From assembly GCF_933775445.1 (NCBI RefSeq), contig NC_065878.1:15077395-15141394 (forward strand): a stretch of 64,000 bases of DNA, read 5' to 3'. The stretch comes from Argentina anserina (Eukaryota > Streptophyta > Magnoliopsida > Rosales > Rosaceae). The notes beneath the pieces were generated by a model. That model did no database searches. It was not told the DNA's origin and worked only from the letters and a program-made list of their open reading frames with translations. A program made the translations under genes and the position numbers. Positions within the stretch are counted from its first letter, which is position 1. Every line of letters starts with the position of its first letter. Below are positions 32,827 to 43,772 of this stretch, in pieces.

Positions 32827-35550
32827 ATGGAGTTGGATCAATCCCGGCCGCTTAATCCCGCCATGACCTTCGACGAGGTCTCCATGGAGCGCAGCAAGAG
32901 CTTCGTCAAGGCCTTACAGGTCCGATTCTCGAATCTTCCATTCAACATTTTGTGTTTCTATGAGGCTGTGAGTCTGTCATTAGATCTGTTACGTATTTCG
33001 TTTTTTTGATCAATTTGATTCGTTCTGCTTGATGCATTTCGTAGTTTGATTGATTTTGATCGTTGTTCGGTAAATTTTTGGCTACGGAATTATTCGATTT
33101 CTGCGATTTCAAGTTGTGCTTGGTAGTAATTAATGGCTTGAAATTTGTATAGGAGTTGAGGTTCATTTAGTTGCGTAGTGATGTGTAGGTAATGCTCTTT
33201 ATTTTGGTTGATGATTTGAAATAGAGGCATTAAATTGGCTTTAGGACTTTAGGTATATGTATTTGATTGCTCGGTGCCTCAGCGAAGCCTTTGTTGTGTT
33301 GCTGCTACTTTTGTGGCTTAATAGCTTTCATTTAACTGATAGGAACATGCTGCTTGGTTTCGTTGCGATTTTATGACGGTGGGATCCTTATGTTGTGTTA
33401 TATTTCAGGAGCTCAAGAACTTGAGGCCTCAGCTTTACTCTGCTGCGGAGTATTGTGAAAAGTCGTATCTACATAGCGAGCAGAAACAAATGTAAGAATT
33501 TTTGTTTCACTGGTTGATGTGATTCTGTTTGATGCATATGAAGTAGTTAGTTTGTTTGACAAGTAAGCATGTTTTGAAGCCAAATTGTTATAAGATGTGC
33601 CCTGTAGTTAGTGTACAGTAGCAGATGCTACTTGTAATGTACTTACGGTCTGACTGCTTACTAGGGTTTGGAGTGGATTTAGTGGAATTTGATGAAAGGG
33701 GAATCGAGTAAATAATGTAAATGATTAAAGTTGGTATACATTTTTCATGTCGACTCATGTACTCATATACCTGGGATGTAATCTGTACCTTTAAAGGAGA
33801 ACACACAGTCTTTGATGCTGAAATTCATCAGGATCATAACATTTCTTCAAATGTGGTCTTCTTGGTTTCTATGCAAGATAAAGTCCCAAAATAGCCTGGA
33901 AAGTGTTCATAATTTTTCTATGCAACAGTGCATATAGGTAGGAGACTCACCTGCCACGGGCCTTCTCATTATGCTTTTGATCTGGAATCTTATGAAATTA
34001 AACATTTTTGGCGTCTGGAATAAATTGGCAAGAATACAGATCTTTTAACATGTTGTGCATTTCTGCATGTTTTACACTTGCCTTGTAATTTCTTTCTCAA
34101 GTGTACAATGATTAAAATTTAATACCCCGTGCTGAAATTAAATTCAAAAAATTGGTAATAGGGTACTGGATAACCTGAAAGATTATGCTGTACGAGCCCT
34201 TGTTAATGCTGTTGATCACCTTGGCACTGTCGCCTACAAGTTAACTGACCTTGTTGACCAACAAACCTTAGATGTCTCAACCATGGACCTGAAAGTAACT
34301 TGCCTTAACCAGGTGAGTGTTTGCATTCATGTATGTTAGAATAGAAAGAGTATCAAATGGACGAAATGGTTATAACTAAATTAAATATATCTCTTATACT
34401 CAGAAACTTCTTACATGCAAAACATTCATGGATAAAGAAGGTTCAAGGCAGCAGCAGCTGTTGTCATTCATCCCAAGGCATCACAAGCACTACATTTTAC
34501 CCAGTAAGGCCAAATGTTATTAATTAATGGTTGCACTTAACATATTACAACCATATTTGCACATTTATATACTTCTTTTCTGCTTTTTGGTAGATTCTGT
34601 TAATAAGAAGGTACATTTCAGTCCACACGTACAGACTGATACTAGGCAACATGCTTATCAAGCACGACCACATGTTCAACCGTCAAGTACGTTTTTTTTT
34701 TCTCAGTTGGGAATATTTCCTTCTAAGTGCAGTTTGGTCCTGGTAATTTTTTCAGTTTTTAATGTGGATATTAGTCATATTACTCCTGTTCTTTTAATGG
34801 AGTATTAAGTTTGGTGTTGCTGTGATGTGTAACATTTAGGCGCTGCTGCGTCAAAAACTCTTTCCTGGCATTTAGCTTCAGAAACAAAGTCGACCTTGAA
34901 GGGGGCTTCGCAGGCTCTGGCTAGGTAATCATTAAAAGGAATTATAGCATATGGTCTCAGTGTTAATCATATACCTTTTCTATTTGTTTATCTCTTGCTT
35001 ATGATAATCTAAGAAGATTATATTTCTGTAAATTTCTTTTATGCAGCACTGCGGACACAAAAATATCTGTAAATACATCTGGTGTTTTCCAGCTTTTAGG
35101 TATGCTGTGTTGGAGTGTTATATCATCTTATGATCAAATTTTGCTTTTTAGCTGTAAAATATTGTCCTTGACAATAATAGCTCTTTATCGTTCTGCTCTT
35201 ATGATTGTAGATAATGAGGGGACTGCCACTACAAAATCCTCAGGAGCTCATCAGCAATTATCTGGTCGAGTTCCTGGTTCTGAACCATTCGTTGCTGGAC
35301 ATAGGGTACAAGATGCAATGCCCCCAATATTTGATCCTTGATTTAAGAGATGGGAAGGAACGTAAGAAGCTGATGAAACTTTTTTCTCTTGCAGGATGCG
35401 GTGGATGGATACAGGCCATTGGGGGCGGCCAGGTCATTTGACAACCAAAATCGTCAGATTGTGCGAGTTCCTGTTCGGAGTAAAAGTCTGCTATCGGCGT
35501 TCTTTGTGAAACAGAAAAACACAAAACTGAAGGCTGGGTCCGTCGCCTGA
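32827..35550 (+). CDS. ABIL1: Abl-interactor-like protein 1, WAVE/SCAR complex subunit
   Basis: Nine exons: 32827-32919, 33409-33491, 34162-34312, 34404-34503, 34594-34686, 34840-34924, 35047-35099, 35211-35305 and 35395-35550. All have GT-AG borders, and the joined length of 909 bases gives 302 residues. The protein is a subunit of the WAVE/SCAR complex that activates ARP2/3 for actin branching, important for trichome and pavement-cell shape. The N-terminal ABI helical region is strongly conserved ('EVSMERSKSFVKALQ', 'NLRPQLYSAAEYCEKSYL', 'DNLKDYAVRALVNAVDHLG'). Mid-protein 'KKVHFSPHVQTDTRQ' and the C-terminal 'KSLLSAFFVKQKNTKLKAG' are family marks. Unlike animal Abi, no SH3 domain is present. 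It diverges from the DUF2358 gene, as I recall for Arabidopsis At2g46220-At2g46225. Confidence 0.93.
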
Positions 35551-36786
35551 GACCTTATTAAAACAAGTTAGAGACCCGACTTTCTGATCATTCCACACTT
35601 TGCGAGTCAAAATGTCTGTAAATCCCTCCATGTGTTTTTGTTTCGAGCTTCTTAGTTGGCCATTAGTTATTCAATTTCTTGGAATCATTTTTTTTCCCAC
35701 TCAATGCCGCCTTATATAGGCTGCTGCTATAACGAACAGAATTATGCACAGATGTCAAGTAGTGAAGTAGTTGTTGAGAAATCTTCGGGTTTTGGCCTTC
35801 CTGGGTTATTGCATCAGTTTCTGTTAGATTATTTATCTTCGATGTTGATTCGTCTTCTTTAATCATGGTAAAGTGTCAACGCTGATATTTTCTTAGTTAA
35901 TCTGTTAATGTCTTAATCACTTAATGAACACAATGTGTCATAAGGTACAACAGTATATGAGGTGTACCAATTATCATCATAATTCATACCAACTGAAGCA
36001 CGCCAGAAATATAAAACTTTTTCTTCACGCAGAAAAAGATGACGAGTTTAGTAGTGACTAGTGACCAATCGACATGTAGTTTACTGGAGGTGGTGAACAA
36101 ACTACTGAATTAATATGTGCTCTTGGTGATCATTGAATCTTTCCGAGTATATTAATATGTGCTCAATCAAGTAGTCCTTTCATGGCCATAAAAATACAGT
36201 TCAAGTCTTGTTATCATTGAATCTTTCTGGTTATTATCGTTACGATTGAACTAACATTCTTAACCATATAACTGTGAGAATGGCAGCTCACCTGCATGTC
36301 AGTCGTAGCCTCGCAGGGACTCTTCGATCTGTTACCTTAGGTATTCAGTCTTCCTTGTTCACCCTTATTCACGCAGTGCGCGCATCAAAAATAAATAAAT
36401 AAAAAAACCCTTCAAGTTCAACCTTCCGCAAAACTAGCTTGATGGACAAATAGGTACATTTATCCAGTAAATTAAACTGAGCCGTACGTCTTATTCAACT
36501 TAATAGTCCTTGAAATGCTTCGACTCTCCTTTTTACCATTGATGGAATCGTAGTAATGAGTGGCAATAAAACTATATAGCAAGAAAGTGCCCGTGAGAAG
36601 AAAAAACTAGCAGCACTAACAACTCTTTGGAATTGTTTGTTGGCAAGATTCTTAGTTGAATTCTTGTTTAGAAAGACCAGTAGCAGAGTAATTGGTCAAC
36701 ACCAAGCACAAACTCTATTTAGTGGTGTGGAGTTTTTGCAGATTTCGTGTGCCATAACCAGATACAAACAACCGAACGAATTAAGA
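35551..36786. other. ABIL1 3' UTR and UGT promoter region
   Basis: No gene is seen. The first few hundred bases are probably the ABIL1 3' UTR. A TATA-like motif 'ctatatag' near 36570 is a candidate for the UGT gene promoter. Confidence 0.4.
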
Positions 36787-38226
36787 ATGGGTAAAGAGCT
36801 TCATGTTTTGATGCTTCCATGGTCTGGCTTTGGCCATTTGATGCCCTACTTTCAACTCTCCATAGCCTTGGCCAAAGCCAAAGTTCATGTCTCCTACATT
36901 TCTACCCCAAGAAATATTGAAAGGCTTCCCAAAATCCCATCTGAATTGCAGCCTTTCATAAACCTAGTCCCCATTTCATTTCCTCCTCTGGAACCAGACT
37001 TCTTGCCTCAAGGAGCCGAGGCAAGTGTTGATGTACCCACTGAAAAATTCGAAAACCTACAGATCGCATATGAAAGTCTCCAAGCACCTGTCAAGCAGTT
37101 CATTGCAGATGAGATGCCGGATTGGATTATAGCCGATTTCGCTACGCATTGGATAGTCGAGATTGCCAAAGAGTATGGTGTTCCACTAGCCTTCTTCTCA
37201 GTTTTCAGTGCTGCAACGTGTGTTTTCTTTGGCCCTCCTGAATATCTCACCGGTGCAACAAGAGACTATGCTCTTCCAACACCACAAAGCATGACATCTC
37301 CACCAGAATGGGTCACTTTTCCTTCTTTGGTGGCATTGAAGGAGTATGAAGCCATTAAAAGGATTAAGTCGTCTTTCACAGTAAATAGTACTGGGATGAG
37401 TTTTGCGACGAGGCTTGCCAAGGTCTTAACAGCAAGTCAAGTTTTGGCGATTCGTACGTGCAGTGAGATTGAAGGAGACTACTTGGAAGTGTACAAGAAA
37501 ATTACTGGAAAGCCAGTGATTCCCATTGGTGTGCTTCCTCCGGATCAACCTCTGGAAAGGGCTAAAGAGGAGGCAAACTCCGATGAGTCAGTGTTTGATT
37601 GGCTTGATAAGCACAAACCCAGGTCAGTTGTGTTTGTAGGGTTTGGGAGTGAGTGTAAGCTGACCAAAGAACAAGTTCATGAGATAGCTCATGGGCTGGA
37701 ACTTTCAGAATTGCCATTCATTTGGGGACTAAGAAAACCCAATACAGCTAGCACTCCTAACAGTGATGAGGTAGATGATTTTCTGCCTTCAGGTTTTCTT
37801 GACAGGACATCAGAGAAAGGGCTTGTTTGCTTTGGATGGGTTCCCCAAATGGAAATCTTGGGGCACCGATCTATTGGGGGCTCTTTGTTCCATTCTGGAT
37901 GGGGTTCTGTGATTGAGACTCTACAATTTGGGCATTGCCTTGTTGTATTACCCTTCATGTATGATCAGCCTGTCAATGCAAGACTTTTGGTAGAGAAAGG
38001 TCTGGCTGCCGAAGTGAAGCGCAACGAAGACGGGTCTTTTACTAAAGAGGAAATAGCAAAAACACTGAGGCTCGCAATGGTGGAAGAGGGAGGAGAGCCG
38101 CTGAGAAGCAATGCGAGGAAAGCTGCTGCAGTTTTTGGTGATCACAAGCTGCACCAAGACTACATTGGTGCATTTGTTGATTATCTTAAGAATAACGTAC
38201 ATCGCAAAGAGATGATCTATAAATGA
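36787..38226 (+). CDS. UDP-glycosyltransferase, UGT91 type
   Basis: An intronless 479-residue cytosolic enzyme of glycosyltransferase family 1 that moves a sugar from a UDP-sugar to a small acceptor. UGT91 members often act on a sugar already attached to a flavonoid or terpenoid; the acceptor cannot be told from sequence. The N-terminal motif 'PWSGFGHLMPYFQLS' supplies catalytic His17, and Asp117 in 'IADFATHW' is the likely partner. The 44-residue PSPG box runs from Trp351 to Gln394 and ends DQ; it carries HSGWGS where most plant UGTs have HCGWNS, as is usual in the UGT91 clade. I chose the ATG at 36787 because it directly precedes the family N-terminus; the same frame is open from an ATG at 36637, which would add 50 unmatched residues. 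A broken tandem copy lies at 41788-43230. Confidence 0.9.
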   Translation: MGKELHVLMLPWSGFGHLMPYFQLSIALAKAKVHVSYISTPRNIERLPKIPSELQPFINLVPISFPPLEPDFLPQGAEASVDVPTEKFENLQIAYESLQAPVKQFIADEMPDWIIADFATHWIVEIAKEYGVPLAFFSVFSAATCVFFGPPEYLTGATRDYALPTPQSMTSPPEWVTFPSLVALKEYEAIKRIKSSFTVNSTGMSFATRLAKVLTASQVLAIRTCSEIEGDYLEVYKKITGKPVIPIGVLPPDQPLERAKEEANSDESVFDWLDKHKPRSVVFVGFGSECKLTKEQVHEIAHGLELSELPFIWGLRKPNTASTPNSDEVDDFLPSGFLDRTSEKGLVCFGWVPQMEILGHRSIGGSLFHSGWGSVIETLQFGHCLVVLPFMYDQPVNARLLVEKGLAAEVKRNEDGSFTKEEIAKTLRLAMVEEGGEPLRSNARKAAAVFGDHKLHQDYIGAFVDYLKNNVHRKEMIYK

Positions 38227-38319
38227 TCCTAGACTCATAAATCACCAGGACCACGGCCTATTATGTTTTACATCAAGTTTAGACGCTGTAGGCTAAGCCC
38301 ACTTCTTCGGTATCATATT

Positions 38320-41300
38320 GGCTATGTTTAGTGCAGCTGAATTTATTTAAAAAGTTGGCTTATACTTATTTTTTGAAATAAGTGGTTGATAAGTAAAGTA
38401 GCTGAGTGTTTGGTAAACTGACTTTTATAAATGGTTGTTAGTGACAGAAGCAGTGATAAAACGTTTGGTAAACTCAAACTGACTTATGCTTTTAATTTAT
38501 CAAATGACTAATTTAGACATGTAATATAATTTCAAGTAAATTTTGATGTAAAATAGTATTTCATATGATTAATATTGAATGGTTTTAAATTCTTTTTATT
38601 AAATATATTCTTAACATTACAATTTGGTTTAGATAATTAATAATGAGTATCTCAACTATTTGTTAATAATGTAATATCATGTAAATATATTGTAATATAT
38701 ATATAATATATATATATTCAGAAATATTGTTACAATCCCTCGGGGACATTCGATAAAATTGGAAAGAAATATTGTTACAAACTTACATTGATCATATTCC
38801 TATCCAAAACGAACACCATAAGAACACATATATGATATTCTCTTTTAACTTCATATCAGACCACATGTACAAACAGTTGCTAATAATTTCTATCTAGAAA
38901 AAAAGGCAATGAATAATGAATGAATATTGATTCAAAGGTTAGTATTTTCAATACAATTGCTCAACAAGTGCAACAGAAAACTCCATGGTAGTACCAGGTC
39001 CACGACTTGTCACAGAATTGCCATCTAGCTGCACTCTTGATTCGACAACAGTTGCACCAGATGCTACTAATTGCTCCATAAATGATGGATATCAAGTTGC
39101 ATGTCGAAGACCAGTTGAGGGCATGACATTAAATTCAACTACTTCAAAGAACTAACTCAAACAGGGTATACTTCAATGTTGGTATTCTTGCACTCATAAA
39201 TATCTGAAAATTCAGAATATATAAACAGAAATAAGCTACTACGCACATATGTCAAATTTATCTAAAACTTTTTCTTTGAAAAAATAAACTCACCATGGCA
39301 ACCTTCAGGTAGGTATGGATTCCCTTCATAACTTGGCAAGCATTGACAGAAGTAACCAGACTGATTGATGGGTTGACACATGTGTTGTTTCCCTTATAAG
39401 CTCAAATGTATATGTCAAAATCTTACTTCCAAACACTAAACGTGTAAGCAAGCAAAACCATTTTGAACTCATCAGCAATATTCATCATTTTTTAACATTA
39501 ATGGCATGCTGGAAGACCAGATCAACATTAATCGGTACGTTCAATATACTTGTTTTATTACAAAAAAAAATCACATTAATCAGTACTTTGTTGTTAGAGC
39601 AAGTCCCTAAAGTTTTGGACTTGAGGCAAAGTATATGTATGACCTTTGAGACTAGAGACTTCAATACATACACAACGAAATGTATAGCAGAGTAGATGAG
39701 TGATTGTATGATTTGAACGATTGTACCAAGTTAAATTATGAAAATTGCAATGATAAGAAATGAAACTCATAAGATACTATTGAAATTTAACTCTATTCAT
39801 GTTGGAGATGTCTAGGAAATAAAAAAACACTTAATCGAGGTTTACAGTACTTACTTTCAATCCTTTAAGCACACCCCAAGATCCAAAAGCCACTACAGGT
39901 GAAGCAAAAATTGCAGCATAGGGCTTTCCATTAGCAGCCTGCTTTTTTACCAGGATCTCCAGGACCTCACTGTTCTTAGTTTTACATCTTTAAAGAGTAT
40001 CAAGTTTTTAAGCAAAATCAAACAAAAGCTTCCAAATTTAAACATGTAATACACAAGTACAAGTAAATGATTCATAAACAAAGGACTGAGCTACTCACAG
40101 GTAGAGTGATGATATCAAACGAGGTCTGGCCACAATCAGAAACCAATGCATCAACAATGATCTTAACCCCGTGACAAGCCTCAACCCTCAGCTGCTTCTC
40201 CACATAAGTGACAGTGACGTCAGCTCCGGCACAGAGCAGAACATTGACGGCGATCACAGCCTCCATCATCTCCGTGCAGTTGGCAATCGAAACTAGAACC
40301 TGCACATATATTAAATGAATCAGTCTGACTCTCACATGCACAAATCCACAAGAAGAAGAAGAACTGAGAAGTAGTGTTGTTACCTTCTTGGAGGGAGAAG
40401 AGGAAGCCATGACAGCGTCGGTGGTGGTGGAGGAGAGAGAGAAAGAGAGTGGAAGAGTGGTTTAGGGGTTAAATGTAGGAGTGTTCCAGAGCATTTACAG
40501 AACTCATCTTTGAAGATTGCCAAAACTTGCACAATTGCTCAGCAAATTTCCTGCCTTATAATTCAATACCAACATTAGCCATTGAACTCAAACCAACTAA
40601 ATAAGATTCAAAACTAATTAAACTAATTAATACATTACAAGGAGAGCCGTAAGACTTCATCAACTAATATCATAACCACCCCTCCACATTGGCAATAAAC
40701 TTCAACTAGTTTCCAACAAAACAACAATCATATTTTTATATCCAGTAACCAAAACAAACTAATCGAAATCCTACCATTTTACTCTAAACCCACACCAGAA
40801 AATAACAAACCCAACAAAGCATTTAATATACGAAACACAAAACCAAAATAAACTCTAAAGCTTTATCTTTTTATACCTCTCAGCAACTATAACATCTCCT
40901 GGAGTTTTCCTCATCCGGCTCAACCCTTGAATACTTCTTATTTAAATTCACATCGTTCCTAATTAAGTACAAGAATAACATTAACATTTTAGGAATGTAA
41001 AAACCCTATAATTCACGATAGCAATGAAATTGAACAAATTTTGAAACAAATTAGAGCCAACCCAGAGGTGCCCATGGGTAGAAGAAGAGAGAATGAACAA
41101 AGCTAGTTGAAGATGGAGGAGGAGGGCCGCTGTCGGGGGTCGAAGGTGGGAGGGAGAGGATGAAGTCTTTAGGGGAGTACTGCCCGGAGAGAGGGAGGTC
41201 GCCCTCGGCAGTGGGTTTGGCCTAGTTGATGGTATTTCTCTTTGATATGTGATGGGTAGTAATTAGTTGAAACCACCAAGGGTACCCATTAGTATTTTGA

Positions 41301-41498
41301 AATGTTCATAAATTTGCCGCTATAGTGCCTGCGTTAAGAAGCAGAAGTAGCTTCTAAAAAGAGGGTAGGAGCTACTTCTCATTTTAGCTTGAAAAAGCCC
41401 CGGCTTTTGGAAGTTGGAAGGCAGAAGTCTGTTTACCAAATGTGTTGATGGGCTTCACTTATAATCACCAGAGCTCATAAGCTCTACCAAACACAGCC
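38320..41498. mobile_element. Gene-carrying DNA transposon around DJ-1 fragments
   Basis: The left end reads GGCTATGTTTAGTGCAGCTG and the right end, reverse-complemented, GGCTGTGTTTGGTAGAGCTT, an imperfect inverted terminus of the PIF/Harbinger type. The flanks are ATT at 38317-38319 and 41499-41501, a possible 3-bp target-site duplication. Subterminal parts are full of 'gcttataagct' and 'agaagtagctt' phrases. Both ends match the element at 16728-20580 in reversed order. It sits between the intact UGT gene and its broken copy. Inside are four exon-like DJ-1 pieces on the minus strand, with introns. A GC-richer block at about 40860-41230 may be a second captured piece; I do not recognise it. 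Confidence 0.6.
38948..40410 (-). pseudogene. DJ-1 homologue (DJ-1/PfpI family), broken copy
   Basis: Exon-like pieces: 40410-40384 (MASSSPSKK), 40299-40099 ('VLVSIANCTEMMEAVIAVNV' to 'TSFDIITLP'), 39984-39855 ('NSEVLEILVKKQAANGKPYA' to 'GSWGVLKGLK') and about 39096-38948 ('[20 protein letters not shown]' to 'FSVALVEQL'). Functional relatives are redox-responsive glyoxalase/protease-fold proteins; plant forms have two such domains and this copy has only one. The start of the third piece, which should carry the GGxPGA segment leading to the nucleophile elbow, is missing. A TGA interrupts 'AT-stop-YPSF'. The usual nucleophile region reads 'AAIFASP', with Phe where relatives have Cys or similar. 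Introns are retained, so it arose by DNA-level capture and not by retroposition. Confidence 0.8.
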
Positions 41499-41787
41499 AT
41501 TAAGTACTGAATCTTTGTGCAATAAACAGTTCTAAAAATGTGAGTGCATTGTTGACACTTTAAGTCTAGTTCTTTAAATTTGGAGAGTCATAGAGATATC
41601 TTTTGTTATCGACCTGATTAGGGTGTGTTATCTTTTTGTTGCTTACTGAATAAAATCTTACATGACTTCGTACTAAAAAAAAAGGTTGGTATAGTTTCTA
41701 GTCTATGTAATATATGCTTATATACTTCTATTTGAATAACATGGGAAAAAGAAATGGGAAAACTAATTCTAGCCAGACATATCAAAA

Positions 41788-43230
41788 ATGGAAACAGAGC
41801 TTCATGTTGTGATGCTTCCATGGTCTGCCTTCGGCCATTTGATGATCTTCTTTTAACTCTCCATAGCGTCGGCCAAAGCCAAAGTTCATGCCTCCTTTCA
41901 TTTCCTCCTTTGGATATTGACTTTTTGCCCGAAGGAGCGGAAGCTAGCCACTGTTGAGTGTCAATGTACCCTTCAAAAAGTTAGACAATGTACGGATTGC
42001 ATACGATCTTCTTTAATAACCCATCAATCAGTTTGTTGCAGATCAAATTGATAGGGTCAATTTCTCCTTAATGGAGGTGTGAAAACTATGTGATGTTCAC
42101 ATGAGTAAATCAAGCACACCTATTGCTTTGGTCACCCATTAATTGATGGAGTTGATTTTGTTGAAACTTGGAGCAACCTTTGTTGAAGGTAAGAAACAAA
42201 TCTACAACCTTACGGTGGTAGGTGATTGATTTATTTGACAAAGAAAGAAGAATGCATTGATGAACATGCTAACATTGAGCATGAATCAAGGAAGAAGATT
42301 GACTTTGCTTCTATGCATGTTACATGCAAATGCATGAATTTCACAAAGATGTTTGCCTATATAAAGGCATGAGAAGTGATGCAATAAACATAGAAGAACA
42401 ATAAGCGAGAGATCATCTTGTGTGTGATCAAGAGTGAGAGATAGAGAGAAAACTCCAAGTATAGAGTTTTGTGTGTGCAGCAAAATACAGTGTGTGAGAG
42501 TGTATCCCTTCAAGTGTGAGTCTTGAAGTAGTGTTTTCTCTCAGTGTAACCTTTCTTCGTATAGAAGAGGTTCTTTATTGTTACTACATGTGGACGTAGA
42601 CACTTTGCCGAACCACGTTAAATCCCGGTGTTCTCTTTCATTTTATTTTCGCTTGTGGTTGTGAGTTATTTTGATTTCAATTCTTCAGTTCATTCTTTCG
42701 CATTCCCCAACACAAATGCCGGATTGGAAACTAAATAGCCGATTTTGCTTCTCATTGTTGGAGTCGTTGTGTGTTCTATATATGGACTTGTGTTTTTGAA
42801 ACTATTTTTTGGGGACATGTTATGGCTTACTTGCTTTCCGGTTCATTTACCACGTTCGATCATTAGGTTATGCAGAACGCGGGCTACTATTCCTTTTTTT
42901 TTTGTAAGGGCTATGTATGTATATAAGCCATCGTTTGCTTAATAAGTAGTAATATTGAAGTATTCTCCCAAACAATGTTGCTTTGTTCTTGGTCTGTGCT
43001 CAACACTTGTCGAGTGGTTGAGACTTTCGAATAGTTGGGTGTTCCAGTTGCTTACTTCTTAATTTCAATGCTGCAGCCAGTGATTTCTTTGGTACTTTGG
43101 CTCACCTGATCGACAACCTCGCTCGTGCAAACAGAAACAATGCTCTCCCATCACCACAGAGCTTGACATCTACAGTACCAGAATGAATCACTTTTCAATT
43201 CCTTCTTTGATGAAGTGCGTTCAAGGCTGG
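41788..43230 (+). pseudogene. UGT91-type glycosyltransferase pseudogene
   Basis: The start codon at 41788 opens 'METELHVVMLPWSAFGHLM', closely matching the gene at 36787, but a stop follows within 25 codons. About 25-30 codons are missing before 'FPPLDIDFLPEGAEAS', then further stops and frameshifts follow. At 'VADQ' the gene is split by a solo LTR (42049-42712). Reading resumes at 'MPDW' with a shifted frame, is interrupted again at about 42765-43035, and resumes with 'VPVAYFLISMLQP'-like and 'NNALPSPQSLTSTVPE' segments before fading at about 43230. The C-terminal half with the PSPG box is absent. A tandem duplicate of the intact upstream gene. Confidence 0.88.
42049..42712 (+). mobile_element. 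Solo LTR, copia-like, 664 bp, inside the UGT pseudogene
   Basis: It begins TGATAGGGTC and ends CCCCAACA. It is flanked by exact CAAAT copies at 42044-42048 and 42713-42717. Removing it and one CAAAT rejoins the UGT reading 'gcagat-caaat-gccggattgg', which proves insertion into the gene copy. It contains 'gccgaaccacgttaa' near its 3' end, similar to the solo LTR at 14283-14882. Confidence 0.9.
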
Positions 43231-43772
43231 GGTTGAACTAGGATTGAAAAGTGGATATGGCTAGTTTTAGTTTAAATTTTTTTTTTATAGAAAACTAAAT
43301 ACCTAAAAATATGCATGTAAATAATATGTTGTAACTAAAGTAAGATAATGAGAAAAAAAATTGGGAAATAATAAAAATAAATTAATGTAGTGTTTAGAGA
43401 TAGAAAATAGTAGACAAAATTGTAAAGTATAAGGATATGGAAATTTTTTTGAAAGGGAAAAAGAACACCACTTGGTAGGACTGAATTTAAAGTTGACAAT
43501 TAGTCAACTCGACTAACTCAAATATTTGCACATATAACATATATAATAGGTAATATTTGCAGGTGTTTTTCGGTAGGACTATAGCCCTAGTTCAAGGAGC
43601 ATGCAGATTGATATTACTGTTTGGATATATTTGAAAAACTTCAAAAAAAAAAAACTTCAAAAAAAAAAATAGAAGAATGGACTCGTGTCTAATTTTAGGA
43701 ACATGATGTGGAGTATAGAACAAACTGCTTTAAAAAACTAAGGTTAGTTTAAGCAACATGCATATAATCTAT
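43231..43772. other. AT-rich spacer
   Basis: A-rich tracts and no readable gene. UGT similarity has faded out. Confidence 0.35.

Noticed and set aside
38320..41498. hAT assignment of the DJ-1-carrying element
   Set aside because: The 8-bp flanks (atcatatt and attaagta) do not match, whereas a 3-bp ATT does, and the sister element holds a Harbinger-like remnant.
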